Shown here in pieces: positions 34,545 to 57,329 of a stretch of DNA of 64,000 nt. The notes under the pieces were generated by a model. That model saw nothing but the letters and a program-made list of their open reading frames with translations. It searched no databases and was not told the origin of the DNA. A program made the translations under genes and the position numbers. This DNA comes from Flaccisagitta enflata (taxonomy: Eukaryota > Chaetognatha > Sagittoidea > Aphragmophora), in the NCBI GenBank assembly GCA_965153355.1, contig OZ231128.1:36208001-36272000 (forward strand), written 5' to 3'. Within the stretch, counting starts at the first letter, position 1. Each line of letters opens with the position of its first letter.

Positions 34545-36580
34545 GTCACTATGACTTAATCAAAGAACTATAAAACAGCACTAGAGACGTTCACATATTT
34601 GTCTGTATTCCCGGAGAAAAAAACGGTTACAGTTATGTTTGAGATTCTACTGTGCAACTTAAGAACTAATGTTTGTCTCAATATACATTTTGCTTTTGAA
34701 ACTTTAATTGATATCGAGGAATGTTGAGCAGACAGTTAGTGTACGTTCAGAGGGGAGCTAGATTAAAAAAAAAGACACCCAAGCAAAAAAGAAAACAGGT
34801 TAAAGTTACGCTTGTAACGAAGATCAAATATCAGAGATATGACGAGGGATACGTAATTATCCCCCACAAACGCCGCCATGAGGATAAACGTAGAATACAA
34901 AAGGAAAAAAAGAGCAGGTTAGCATGAAAAAGAGAAAAAAAAACATGAGAACAATTCATTACACCGTACACCCTAACAATGCAGTACCCGCTGCGAGAGA
35001 TCCTTAGGCAACTACATAAACTTGAAAAATAAACGATGTTAAAAGAGGTTTGTTAAAACTCTCTATAATTTAACATTAAATATGAGTTTGTAATTAAACA
35101 ACTTAATTCTCAAATCTTAGCAACGGGTGAACATGAAATATTGTGAAAGTTACACGAGAATTTCTGAATAACAGTATAGCTCAAGTCTGTATCCCCTCGA
35201 ATGAGTGTGGGACTTTTTTACAGTGCGCCATAGTTCACTCAAAATGTGACTAGAATGAAAAGATAACTAATGGACTTTTGTGTAAGCCGTCACCAATAAT
35301 AAAAAGAAAGTAATTGATGCGACCTCCTTGGTGTTCAAGACTTTTTTTCTAAAGGCCGACCTGTTGTGTGTCTCTCATCAACAGAAATTTTAAAATCACC
35401 ACATAATCCAACTTTTGAAATATCTTAAAAGGGCAGAGCTGAGATACTCTTCGTATCTTTCATTAGCATCATTCTCTTCTCATTTTGCAAACAAAATAAC
35501 ATTAGTTTTTTTCCCAATATTTCAGTTGATGTGAAACACCGCGCCTCTAGTTTTCATTGAAATGCAACAGTTTCATAAACCTCGTCTTTCTCTTGTCAAT
35601 AAATCTGAGCCATACCACGGAATACCACAAAATACAATATATAGGTGAGGGTATAATACAAATCACAAGCCAAGAAGAGCAGTGTTAACGTGCAACCGTT
35701 GGGTATGAGATGAGAATGCCATTTAGGTGCGACCACTTTTGTTTATCAAACAATTTCAAAGAACCTAAAAAAAAAACAGAAAAAATCTAAAGAAAATTCG
35801 AAAAGAAATGGAGACAGACTTTTAAATTCAGAGTCGTTGAATTTTCTTCAAGCGCGATTTTTCTGAAGACTCGCTATGCGCGGTTTGTCGCATTTTAGAC
35901 TTTTTATTCTTTCCCTATTTCATAGATTTTCCATTTCCTTATTTCACGAGGTTGATTTCGGCCAAACCTTCGCCAGCGTAAACTGAAAAGAAAGAAAGCA
36001 GATTGAAGGTATACGATAAATTCATTGCAAAGCTTCTGATCTCTAAATTTAATGATACTGATTTCTTAAAGAAATTTGCAAAAAAAAAACATTTTATTTA
36101 TGAGACAATGGAAAGCATTAATAGTTCATAGGTGGTAAAATTTGAGATTCCTGACATCTTCCATATCAAAATGAACAAATCAAAGTGTCATTTGCAGCTC
36201 ATGAGCTCAACCAGGTGAATAAGCATGTTTGAGACAGGTTAGTTTTGGTTGAGATAGTAAGAATTTCTAAAATGATTAATCCTTGTTGCAGATGGTTGCC
36301 CGGTTGGAGGTTTACATGTGTTGTCGTTATCACATAATCCCGTCATCTTTCAAGATAAAAAAGAGAAGCGTGTCCGAGTAGTGAGGCAGGTCCCCAATGC
36401 AAAGGGGACGTTATGCCCTTCACATCAAATAAAATTTATCAGAGAAAACACCGGGGGAAAAAGATTTATACAGAAAAAGAAGTTTAAGCAGCTGAGTAGA
36501 AGACTTTGATCACCAACCCAATCTGAATAACAATCATTTCTGAGAAGAAAAAAAAAACAATTTTGATACATATGGTAATG
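34545..36580. other. No confirmed gene
   Basis: Unique A/T-rich sequence. A minus-strand piece at 35942-35982 follows a good acceptor (CTTTCTTTTCAG|) and could be a short 3' exon of the ITM2-like gene if its internal GTGAGT donor is used; this is not favoured. Confidence 0.4.
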
Positions 36581-36584
36581 GAGC

Positions 36585-36585
<1 letters not shown>

Positions 36586-36657
<72 letters not shown>

Positions 36658-36756
36658 TTGGTGAATTGATGATGATGATGATGAATTGATGATAATGATG
36701 ATGATGATGATGATGGATATGATGGAGCTGATGATGAATTGATGATAATGATGAAT

Positions 36757-36809
<53 letters not shown>

Positions 36810-36883
36810 GTGGTGATCATGATGATGAATATGATGATGATTATGATGATGAATCGATGATGATGATGATGATGATAATGATA

Positions 36884-36947
<64 letters not shown>

Positions 36948-36952
36948 CGACG
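36586..36952. repeat. (GAT)n microsatellite
   Basis: About 115 units with GAATTGATGAT interruptions, directly 3' of the ITM2-like stop codon. Confidence 0.97.
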
Positions 36953-36971
36953 ATGCCGACGCGACGATGGT

Positions 36972-41864
<4,893 letters not shown>

Positions 41865-42090
41865 CTTTGACTCCGATTTCTTTTTCTCGCTTCAAGACAA
41901 CAAATCGGACCAAATAACCTTTCTTTTTTTTCGCTCTCTCCTTGTTTCTGGTTAACAGGTGTCTATGAAAATGAAGAAATGGTTTATTCTAAGTCATTTT
42001 GAAAAAACGACCCGCAGGACTACAATGGTCTTCCTAGAATTTCTAGGAGAACCGGAATGATTTCAAGGAGCTGACAATGGAAATGAGCGA

Positions 42091-42094
42091 GAGA

Positions 42095-42177
<83 letters not shown>

Positions 42178-42272
42178 AATTGTTTTAAAACGCCGCGTGC
42201 TCTTGCATTTGCAAATCTGGGCGTTGGCCTATTACCATTTTTGCTAGTTTCGACGATGTTACTTGATAGAAG

Positions 42273-42322
<50 letters not shown>
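42091..42322. repeat. (GA)n microsatellites
   Basis: GA 42091-42172 and 42276-42322, with a unique spacer. Confidence 0.95.
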
Positions 42323-42326
<4 letters not shown>

Positions 42327-42820
42327 GACGACATAAACAGATGGACAATCAGGTGGATATCTAAATTTTAAATCGTCCGTCGATTGTCATTAGAGAAATC
42401 AGAAGCCACTCTTTCAGTGTTTTCAATTCCCGCAATAATAGTCAGAAAATATGCATCTAACCTGGACGAACAAAAAATAGCCAACCATTCTCATCCTCCT
42501 CTATCCTTATTTTGGCGGATGTTTTTTTCAGCTTTGTTACGAAAACAGAAATTAACTAATGATTTAATCTGTGAAGTTGAACCGCGTATAAAAGCAAAGT
42601 TAATAACTTATTTATTTAGACCAACCTTTTTTAAGAGTGGCTTCTGATTTTTCTAATGGATGTGATTAATGTCAATAACAGCCCAGTTAAGATCAATCGT
42701 TCGTCGGTACGTCAGTCTGTTTCCAGGCATCCATAGTTTATGATATTTCGTACATTCGTTCATTTCGTAATTTTTCTTCTGAAAAAAATTATATTATGAT
42801 AACCTATTTAAATATTATGT
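42323..42820. other. Hairpin-ended segment, no gene
   Basis: ATTAGAGAAATCAGAAGCCA near 42390-42410 is answered by TGGCTTCTGATTTTTCTAAT near 42641-42660, making a 270-bp foldback. Otherwise unique. Confidence 0.55.
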
Positions 42821-42827
42821 AACTGAC

Positions 42828-42945
<118 letters not shown>

Positions 42946-42959
42946 CACAATCTGCAGCA

Positions 42960-43056
42960 TCATGAATGCGCGATTTTCACGTTTTCAATTCGAGCGTGAT
43001 GGACCGAGGGATGGAACGACAAAGCCTGTTGTAGAGTTGCGTATCCGCAACTAAAA
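42960..43056 (-). repeat. R1 fragment
   Basis: ATGCGCGATTTTCACG to GTAGAGTTGCGTATCCGCAA and CTAAAAAA. Confidence 0.55.
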
Positions 43057-43622
43057 AATGTGAAATTCCCATTGAATAACATAGAAAAATGATTTAAAAA
43101 ATGAAGAAATGAAAAACTTCCATTGAATAATATGGAAAATTGACATAAAAATGAAAGATGGGAAACCTCCCATCGAATGACATGGAAAATTGACAGAGAA
43201 ATGAAAATACAGCCCTGCCTCTTGATAACGGCCCCAAGGGGACCCTTCAAATTTGTCCTTTATCGCGGGGCACCGTTATCGCGAAAAGCTACTTGGCTGG
43301 CTGACTGTTTATACCACAACAGCCACTACTTCCTAATCTTATTGGTGTTTGAATGTCACCCTTTTTTTAGATTAATAAGTTTTGATAATTGAGATAATAG
43401 ATGAAAAATATGCATAGTGGTGTGCAATATCATGACAATAAATTTGTAGCATAATGAATTACCACCACATCTATGCATGAGATACTCAGACTGACAAAAA
43501 ACAGACTGATGGCAAAACATAAAGACAAGGACAGACTTATGTAATACAGACAATCTGTTAGAAAAAAAAACCTACAGCTAAACAGTCTGAGGGAAAGATA
43601 GTGGCAGATAGATTAAAGGTGA

Positions 43623-43850
43623 CTCAGGGTCACAAGATTGTTGCAGACGGGTGGGCAAGGGTGTACAATCCCCGTTCACACCCTCACCCACCCCGCACAC
43701 ACTTGCACACATACAGCCACATCAGGGGCCTCAAAAATGCGCCTTTTTACAATTTTCAACTTGATCACCATGATGGACCGACAGACGGACCAACAGACCA
43801 ATGGATGGACGGACAAAGCCTCAGATAAAGTAGCGTGTCCGCAACTGAAG
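43623..43850 (-). repeat. R1 element, ATATTGTGA-type variant
   Basis: Reverse orientation: GTCACAAGATTGTTGCAGAC, (GGAC/GACC)n units, and GTAGCGTGTCCGCAACTGAA. Confidence 0.7.
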
Positions 43851-44120
43851 ACATGAATGTGCCATTGAATCATTAAAGTGAGAGTTCTTTCATTGTAAGG
43901 CAATGCTAGAAGTTAAAATTAGACTTGGATTAAAAATATTGAAAACAGTCCAAAGTAAGGCTAATTCATTCCCTACATCCAGACTTGACGATAAATGTGT
44001 GTAAAAATATTTGATTATCCATGTTATATGTATTCAATGAAAAGATGCCTTTTTCATGCTATGCTAACAAGAAGGAATGATTTGATTGCTATCAAATGCC
44101 CTTCTTATGAATTTTTTTTC

Positions 44121-44127
44121 TCTCTCT

Positions 44128-44188
<61 letters not shown>
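44121..44188. repeat. (CT)n microsatellite
   Basis: About 34 CT units. Confidence 0.94.
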
Positions 44189-44191
<3 letters not shown>

Positions 44192-44281
44192 TGTGCTTCA
44201 GTCAGTTCACCGCTAACAAAGAGTTTTAGGTCATTTGGGCTCAAGATAATTGACCATTATAGGCGATTCACCGCTAAAAGC

Positions 44282-45271
44282 GTGGTTTCATGACAGATCA
44301 CCCAAACTGAAAACCCTAAAAAAATAGAATTTGCTCTTTTTTGGTGTAAAGGTAGCCCTTGGGGAGATATGCAAGAATCCCGAAGATTTTCGCTCTCGGA
44401 CCCATATTTTGGGTTTTAGGGGGGTTTGAAATTTTGGGCCCCCCAGGTACCCCCAGAACTTCAAATAGCTATATCTCAGCCATTTTTCATGATAAAAGGA
44501 CAATCTTGGTGTCAATCTTCTTGTATTAACCCAAAGAATCTATTAGGAAAAAAATTTGAACAAAAAAAAATCATTTTGGGGGTTTTTACCCCTAGGGGTA
44601 GTACCCCGGGGTACCCCGGGGTACCTAGTACGTAGAAATTTTGAAAAAAAAAGTTGAAAAAATATTCTTCTATGTTTGTGCTTTCATATTCAAGAATAAA
44701 AAATATGGGACCTCAACTCCTTAGTGCCCATATAAAGGGCCAAAAATGGGTGGTAAGGCCATTTTTAACAATTTTGACCAAAAATGCCAAAATCCTCCAA
44801 CATTGGCTCTACCACCCATTTTTGGCCCTTTATATGGGCACTAAGGAGTTGAGGTCCCATATTTTTTATTCTTGAATATGAAACAACAAACATAGAAGAA
44901 TATTTTTCAAACTTTTTTTTTTTAAATTCTATGTACTAGGTACCTGGTACCTGATTACCCCTAGGGTAAAAACCCCAAAATGATTTTTTTTGTTCAAATT
45001 TTTTTCCCAATAGATTCTTTGGGTTAATACAAGAAGATTGACACCAAGATTGTCCTTTTACTATAAAAAATAGCTGAGATATAGCTATTCAAAGTTCTGG
45101 GGGTACCCGGGGGACCCAAAATTTCAAACCCCCCTAAAACCCAAAATATAGGTCCGAGAGCGAAAATCTTCGGGATTCTTGAATATCTCCCCAAGAGCTA
45201 CCTTTACACCAAAAAAGAGCAAATTCTATTTTTTTAGGGTTTTCAGTTTGGGTGATCTGTCATGAAACCAC
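44282..45271. repeat. 990-bp near-perfect hairpin (foldback element)
   Basis: The left arm starts GTGGTTTCATGACAGATCAC and the right arm ends GTGATCTGTCATGAAACCAC. The arms are about 480 bp each, matched throughout with few mismatches, around a loop of some 40 bases near 44762-44803. It includes a GGGGTACC-rich patch (44600-44625). No ORF of note. Confidence 0.9.
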
Positions 45272-45409
45272 CCGTCAGTTATCTAAGGGTAATTTAGCAT
45301 TACAAAAAGCCAGAAAAAATTTGGGACCACGGCTTGTTGTACACTAATGGCGGGTCACCGCTAACGGCGTTGTCAAGGAAGCGGGGTTCCACTGTATGCA
45401 AAATTCCCA
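45272..45409. mobile_element. pogo/Tigger-like terminal fragment
   Basis: Ends GGGGTTCCACTGTA (CAGTGGAACCCC reversed) with ACCGCTAACGGCG. A GTTCACCGCTAAC motif recurs at 44205-44218, so the hairpin may sit inside an older CAGTGG element. Confidence 0.5.
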
Positions 45410-45417
45410 TTACATAA

Positions 45418-45568
45418 ACAAGGCCGCATACACGGCAATCCAGTCGAGGACGGTTGGGCAGGAGCAGTAATGCAAAAACCGCTTGCAATTCAAAAATGTT
45501 ACGGACGGACGGACCGACGAACCGACCGACACGGCAAGGTGTAGAGTCGAGTGTCTGCGACTAAAAAC
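45418..45568 (-). repeat. R1 element
   Basis: CAAGGCCGCATACACGGCAA to AGTCGAGTGTCTGCGACTAA. Confidence 0.8.
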
Positions 45569-45811
45569 TTGGAAAATTGATAAAATTCCCATTGTTGATA
45601 AATTTCCCCATTGAAATACAGACGGTCTTGAATTCGAACGAGCCTGATTGGGAAACGATGCGTCCTGACTGTGTCACTGTGTGTGGTGAGTGTACTGATT
45701 TTTTCGCTTTACATGTGTGACAAAGTAATGTTATCAAACTTTCACAGAGGGACAGATAGACGGATAGACAGATCTCAAACAGGACCATCAAACATTAAAA
45801 ATACCTTTAAA

Positions 45812-45893
45812 ACGACTCTGTGACGGACGGACCGACCGACCGACGGACCAACAGAAACGTTGCTCAAAGAGTCGCGTAGCATGCGACTAAAAT
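45812..45893 (-). repeat. R1 fragment
   Basis: (GACC)n units and AGTCGCGTAGCATGCGACTA. Confidence 0.7.
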
Positions 45894-46567
45894 CCACTTC
45901 CTAAATTGCGCAATAAAGATATGATTATAAAATAAATGCCCAGAAAACAGGAATTAGAACTGAGGAGAAAGACGAACAGTGTTATGCAGATAAGAGGGGA
46001 GCAGTTAGAATGAGGGCACAATTCAGAGCAGCGAGGATCGGACAGAGCATAAGCAAAAGATCCTGCGAGGCCCGCAGAGTAGCTGAGTTGTTCATCATAT
46101 GATTGTCCAGGCAATCAGGTTATGATTGAGGATTAAACTCTAAAAGGGTGACGTGACTGAACGTGTTAGAATTGTTTAAGTCTAATTTAGCATACTCTTT
46201 CGAGTTTAGACCCAACGTCGCTTTCAGCAATTTGGCTGAAATGACGTACAAGTTGAAAAGAAAGTGAATGTTTTTGTTATTGTTATTGTCATTTTCGTCG
46301 TCGTAATCGTCTTCGTCGTTGTCGTTGTCCGGGGATCCGGGGATTCACCGGGTTATTTTCACTGGGTTATTTTCAAAGCTCTGCGATTTAGATGTAGATT
46401 TTCTGACTTCTGTGATTTACTTTTCTAACCTTTTTATTGAAAGATCCTATTCATAAGTCAATGATTCTTCTTGCAATCGTTAAAATGTCTTTTGTATTTC
46501 TTTCTCAGCAGAAAAGATTTTTGAGTGGGCTTGTACACTGTTTCTTTTATAAGAACCTAGTTTACAA
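45894..46567. other. No gene seen
   Basis: Unique sequence; a degenerate GTT/GTC run near 46270-46330. Confidence 0.4.
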
Positions 46568-46841
46568 GGTACTGTTTTCGAACTCGCTGATGTCTTTTGT
46601 TTTACTTGCTTTCTAAGCGGCTTTTTATTTAGGGTTAAGGGTAGGGTTAGGTTGAGGTTGGGGTTCGGGGTGGTTTTAGGGTTAGGGTTAGGGTCAGGGC
46701 TAGCGTTAGGGCTAGGTGAGAGCTGGGTTTTATACATTTCAACCCGAATCTATTCAAATTAAACTTTAATTTAAAGCTTCGCCCAAACGGGAAAACCTGG
46801 TAAAAACGAAAGATCAGTAGCGTCTTCGAAATTTCTTCCAT
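46568..46841 (+). repeat. Interstitial telomeric-repeat element, copy A
   Basis: Contains about 85 bases of GGGTTAGGGTTAGG-type variants (46628-46714). The flanks ACTGTTTTCGAACTCGCTGA and AGTAGCGTCTTCGAAATTTC are both found, inverted, in copy B at 57330-58206. Confidence 0.88.
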
Positions 46842-47022
46842 TTACAAGAGCATCAAGGCTTCAAATTGCTCCGAAATTATTCATTTAATTAGTAGCTATC
46901 TCTATCTCTTTTGAAGGTTGCGGCGGAAAAATGACGATCTTATAAAAAAAAACGTGTAATGAGGGCCAACGACTCAGTTGTTGTTGTTGATGTTGCCTCT
47001 GTTGCTGTTGTTGTCGCCCTTC

Positions 47023-47112
47023 TTTTTCTTCTTCTTCTTCTTCTTCTTCTTCTTCTTCTTCTTCTTCTTCTTCTTCTTCTTCTTCTTCATTTTCTTCTTC
47101 TTCTTCTTCGCT
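47023..47112. repeat. (TTC)n microsatellite
   Basis: About 28 units, preceded by degenerate GTT. Confidence 0.93.
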
Positions 47113-47567
47113 TTTTTTCTTCCTCTGCTTCCTTTCTTTTTTCACCTTTGCTCGACACTCGCTCGTCAGGACTTCCTCTACCTATTCTTTTTGAGGTCCA
47201 GGACCCAATCAATTTTCTAATCCTCTTTTTTGTCATTTTCACCTCCTTGCCACCCTCTTGAAAACCTCTTTATGGATAAGGCCCCTAAAACAGGCTTAAA
47301 ACCCCAAGATATCCAGTTGGTCAGACTTTTATGGCCATTCTAGCCTATCTAGTTTGCACAGCTTCAAATATGACTTCAAAGCTCGCAATTCAAAGACTAT
47401 CAAAAGGCTCACCTACCTAAACTTTGACATAGCCGATTTCGATTTGGGATAATGTGTCATCTTAATTGGAAAATTGGTACACAGGAACTGCCCCGACTTA
47501 TCTCTAGCATCTGGTGTTGGCAAATATGGCTGGCTAATGCTTCCGTATTCCCATAAACCATCTCGTA

Positions 47568-47996
47568 CACTCTTTATTTTGAGTAAGGACAAAGTTTATA
47601 AGGACATTGAGGCTGAAATTTTGCCAAAAATTAAGGACATTTTAAGGACAGAGCCCAGCCTCAGATTTGCAAAAAAAAATTTTTTCATTCAAAATTTAGA
47701 TTGTCTTTACGCAACTTCTTAAAGAAAATAACCACATTTAAAAGAAATGATAGTCTTATTTTTGTTAAATTATATAATATTCTATAAAGAACAACTACAA
47801 AGCAATTATTGTCATATCTAACTAATGTTTCATGATACTGAACCTCAATTATTTTAATGCATAAAACGTAGTCATAAGAAAATCATAAGAAAATATTAAG
47901 GACACGCTAAGGACATTTCAGCCTGAAATTTGTTAAAATTTAACGACTTCCCAGCCTCAGAAAAAACTTACTGGTCCTTATATAAAATAAAGAGTG
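47568..47996. mobile_element. TIR/MITE element, CACTCTTTATTTT ends
   Basis: TA on both sides, ends CACTCTTTATTTT...AAAATAAAGAGTG (429 bp). AAGGACAAAG / TGGTCCTTAT continue the match, and TTAAGGACA subrepeats fill the interior. Confidence 0.78.
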
Positions 47997-47999
47997 TAT

Positions 48000-48930
48000 G
48001 ACATCTCGTATGACATCTCGTGTGACATCTCGTATGACATGTCGACATGTCGAACAATATTCTTTACTATACCCACACTGAAATAAATGGTTGAGATTCT
48101 TGTGAACCATCACTGACTAGTTTATATTCGCACCACTCCTAGTTTTCCACAAAACAGAATCTGAAGAACACACTTCCCTTAATCTAACCCAAAAGCAGAC
48201 TGCTTACCATCAGTTGCCAAGAAAATGCAAAACAAAATAAATTGCAGAAGATGTTTTACTATTACAACACTTTGTAGGGGTATACAGTGCAAGTCTGCAA
48301 GAGATTCAACATTAAATGGGCTACAGTTATTTAGGGGTATAAGAGCAATAATAAATAAAGAATCTAGCAATTGTATCGTAACTAAGTCTACTATTTCCTA
48401 GTATAGATCACTATCTATTCTAAATTTAAATGCAACTGTAGAGTGAGTTTCATGCACAAATAAACAGTAACAACTAGCCCCTTTGTCTTGCTTTTTTTTT
48501 CCTTTCACTATGTATAGTTTTTTTTTTTTTTTTTTTTTTTTGCTTTGCTTGATCTTCAAATTTGATAAAGGTCGCTCTTGTTGTTCATTATGATCTTTTC
48601 ATTTGTTGTAGTGTATATTTGATACAACTCCCCCTGCCCATCAATATAATTGGATACACTTTACCGTCACGGCCCCGAGTAGTGTGAATGATATAAACTT
48701 TTCTATTAATAGTATTGTTGACGAAAAAAAAACAATTGTACGCAAAATGATTCTCAAAATATTTTCTTTTTAGTAAGCAAGCATCGAAAAGTGGATGCTT
48801 CTTGAAATTGTTGTGTGTGTGTGGGGGGGGGGAGGGGGTTGTAAGATTTACACCGTAGATGTGGGTTGGACGCCAATGGCCCCCCCCCCCCCGGTTCGTA
48901 ACGGTATTGTGACCCCGCGTCACTTGTTCA
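48000..48930. other. Region 3' of the p53-like gene, no gene seen
   Basis: GACATCTCGT repeats at 48000-48040, a T run at 48519-48541, and an R1 end variant near 48890-48925 (GGTTCGTAACGGTATTGTGA, CCCCGCGTCACTTG). Confidence 0.45.
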
Positions 48931-48931
48931 T

Positions 48932-54379
<5,448 letters not shown>

Positions 54380-54472
54380 GCTTCTTTTTTTTTTATTTCT
54401 TCTTCTTCTTTTTTTCAAAATATGTTTTGTTCTTTAGTCGCAAGCACTCGACGGTATAGGGGCTGGGTGGAT

Positions 54473-54473
<1 letters not shown>

Positions 54474-54510
<37 letters not shown>

Positions 54511-54660
54511 GATGTTGCTGTTGTTGTTGTTGTTTTTGTTGTTGTTGTTGTTGTTTTTGTTTTATTATTGTTGTTATAGTTGTTATTGTTGTTGTTTGTG
54601 TTACTTTTTTTGTAGATGTTGTTTTTGTTTTTGATATTTTTGTTGTTTTTGTTGTTTTCT
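54474..54660. repeat. (GTT)n microsatellite
   Basis: Pure GTT to about 54510, then degenerate. Lies about 100 bp upstream of the p53-like ATG. Confidence 0.94.
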
Positions 54661-54679
54661 TATTTTTTTTCTTCATACA

Positions 54680-55470
54680 TGAATCATTGTTTTTGTTGAG
54701 ATGACAATGAAGTTGTTGTGGTGAAGAAATATCGATTTCAACCAGTGAAAGAAATGATTGTTAGATTCGGTCGGGCAAGTTTTTTTTCTTTTTTTTTTTT
54801 TAGTTTGTGACGTTCTGTGCCTGCATTGAGTAAGCTACAAACCAGCCTTGGAAATTGGACACAACTTGAGGGAGCGAGTGGTTGCCAGATCGATAGTCAC
54901 TTCTCTCTCTCTGACAGACGACAAAAGAAAAAAATGAAAATAAAAAGAAGAAGGAAAAAAAGACCTAAGCTATCGATGTGGGTATGATTTTAAGATTGAG
55001 TCATATCATGGGAAATGCTGGTGCGATAAGTGACAATTTTGAAGTTGCGGAAGGAAAAGGAATGAAAGATGTTATGTATCTTTAGGCTATGACGTATGAA
55101 CGACATTTGAAGTAACTGATGCATAACATTGTCATACAGGCTTTGTCCTTCCATTTTTATGTCCATCCGTACATCCATCGCCATCCTTCCGTCAGTCTGT
55201 CCGTCCGTCATGTCATAATGCTCACTAAGCTCGAGTCTCAAATCTCAGTCATCTAAAATCGCAATGGTGCAAAAAAAGCAACCGGTTGGTGCAACGCTGG
55301 TCTGAGAAAGAATAATATGAAGAAAGAAAGCCAGAAAGCAAGAATAATTAGTATTGAGATGATGAAAAACTGACGATGCTCATTGTTCAATTTAATAAGA
55401 GACAAGTAGTTTTGTGTCAATTTTTAAGAGGACTTCAATATTGTATCAACTTTTTAAGAGGACTTTTGTT
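54680..55470. other. Upstream region of the p53-like gene
   Basis: No earlier p53 exon recognised. R1-like CCATCCGTACATCC pieces near 55145-55215. Confidence 0.4.
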
Positions 55471-55472
55471 TT

Positions 55473-55475
<3 letters not shown>

Positions 55476-55534
<59 letters not shown>
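55476..55534. repeat. (GA)n microsatellite
   Basis: About 29 units. Confidence 0.95.
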
Positions 55535-55535
<1 letters not shown>

Positions 55536-55644
55536 CAAATTTGGGCAAGTTCGGGCGAGCGACAGAAAATTTTAGGTTAACACATCTGAATCATATCGGG
55601 CGAAAATCCCGTCGGTCTCGGTTTGTAAAACGGTAAAAACATTT

Positions 55645-55975
55645 TTAGGAACTGGATACTTTAAAAGAGGCCCTGTCCGTCAGTCGGTGTATCCGTCTGT
55701 CGGACTGAAATTGGCTCTCAATCTGAATTAAATGAGAAGTATTAAAATTAGACCTTTGCATTTAGTTCCAACAAAGCCTAATATGTGCACGGCTACCTCA
55801 GTCGCGGGCGAATGGGTAGGTCGACAGGGGCCGTATTTGAGGTCACTAGAGCATCTGAGCAGGAGCAGTGAGGCCAAAGACTGCAAAAAACTTGAAAGAC
55901 GTAAAATGAGACTGACGGACGAACGGATGGACATACCAACCAACCAACGAACGGACAAAGCAGAGTGTAGAGTTA
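55645..55975 (-). repeat. R1 element(s)
   Basis: A short plus-type piece (55645-55705, GTCCGTCAGTCGGTG) followed by a reverse copy with CTACCTCAGTCGCGGGCG, a GGACGAACGGATGG array and AGTGTAGAGTT. Confidence 0.65.
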
Positions 55976-55995
55976 CAGATGATGATGATGATGAT

Positions 55996-56069
<74 letters not shown>

Positions 56070-56095
56070 TGATGATGATGATGATGATGATGACT
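55976..56095. repeat. (GAT/GAC)n microsatellite
   Basis: Forty GAY units, directly attached to the R1 end. Confidence 0.96.
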
Positions 56096-56110
56096 AAGAA
56101 ACGATGAATA

Positions 56111-56534
56111 CACTTTTTTTTTTTATAAGAACCTTGTTTATAAGAACATCAAGGCTTCGAATAGCCTCAAAATTAAGAACATCTTAAGAACATACGAAGG
56201 CTTTAAATCTTGAGAAAAAAATTTCGCTTCAATGAAATTTTAAAAACATTAAAAAACCCTTAAATTTTAATATAATTAAAATGATATTTTATAATTTCTA
56301 AACAAATATCATAAAAACATCCCTAGAATTTAATGATTGGTATTTGTTTTAACAGTATTTAATTGAAATATCTTTAGTATAATTGAGTAATAGTACATTT
56401 TAAGGTTTCTTATAGTTTATATAGTATTTGAAATTAAGAACGCTCTAAGAACGTTGAAGGCTTCATTTGGCCTTGAAAATAAGAACATGAAGCCTTCGAA
56501 AAAAAAATGACGTTCTTATAAAAAAAAAAAAGTG
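56111..56534. mobile_element. ATAAGAAC-family MITE, copy 1
   Basis: TA flanks; ends CAC(T)n ATAAGAACC... and GTTCTTATAA(A)n GTG; 424 bp. The interior is A/T-rich with TTAAGAAC subrepeats. Confidence 0.8.
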
Positions 56535-56609
56535 TAGTTCTGAATTACACTGGTTATTACAGTTTTGACAAATGGGTTACCGACCGACCACCCAACCGGA
56601 CACAGCTTA

Positions 56610-57095
56610 CACCTTTTTTTACAAGAACGTCATTTTTTGGGCAAGCCTTCAATGTTCTTAAATTTTGAGCAGTTTCAAGGCTTGAACGTTTGTAAATTGT
56701 TTTTAATTTAAATGCATTTTTTAACCTTCAATTAGGAACGTTCTTAATTAGTTTAAACTTGTCATTAAGGAGAAAATCAATGAAAATGTCAATGAAACAA
56801 TCAAACAACAAAGCAGTAGGTTTAAACGTTTAAAGTGAACTAAGATCAATGAAAGTAGAAAGATACATGCTATATAAAGTGAGACATTATTTGCTGAACA
56901 GAAGAAATTTAGTGTGTCTATTTTCAAAGAACAATTAATTCAAAAAAAGCCCCCCCAAAAAATGTTCTTCGATATTTGAGATTTGAAGCCTAATGTTATT
57001 AAATTTTTAAGAAATAAAGCCTTCCAATGTTCTTAGCATGTTCTTAAATTTTTGACAATTTGAAGCCTAATGTTCTTATAAACTTGGTTCTGATA
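56610..57095. mobile_element. ATAAGAAC-family MITE, copy 2 (diverged)
   Basis: Starts CACC(T)n ACAAGAACG after TA; the other end near 57060-57095 (GTTCTTATAAACTTGGTTCT) is decayed. Confidence 0.6.
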
Positions 57096-57329
57096 AAAAA
57101 ACAAAAACAAGGCCAAGTAGGCCAATAAGGTGTGACGTGTGGATCGTCGAACAAATGCGTTGCAGACCACGGACACAGCCAGTTATAGAGGAGCTTTGTC
57201 GCACCTAAAAAGTGTATTAAAGAGATGCGAGGACGCATCTAACAAGCCCCACCGGGCAACTATGCGTCCTCTTCTAAGCTCTGAGCAGAGAGGGTTTTGA
57301 GGTGATTACTGGACTTATAGACAGGCATT

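Noticed and set aside
35942-35982. Possible extra 3' exon of the ITM2-like gene after a good CTTTTCAG acceptor
   Set aside because: Joining through the GTGAGT donor at 37001 gives a short tail without the family's C.FAI motif; read-through gives the expected 267 aa.
46628-46714. A chromosome end
   Set aside because: The TTAGGG variants are short, degenerate and flanked on both sides by sequence shared with an inverted copy at 58 kb, so they are interstitial.
54380-54418. N-terminal extension of the p53-like protein through a Lys/Arg run
   Set aside because: The upstream initiator would be TTG and the basic run is a low-complexity A-rich tract; the ATG at 54377-54379 is used.
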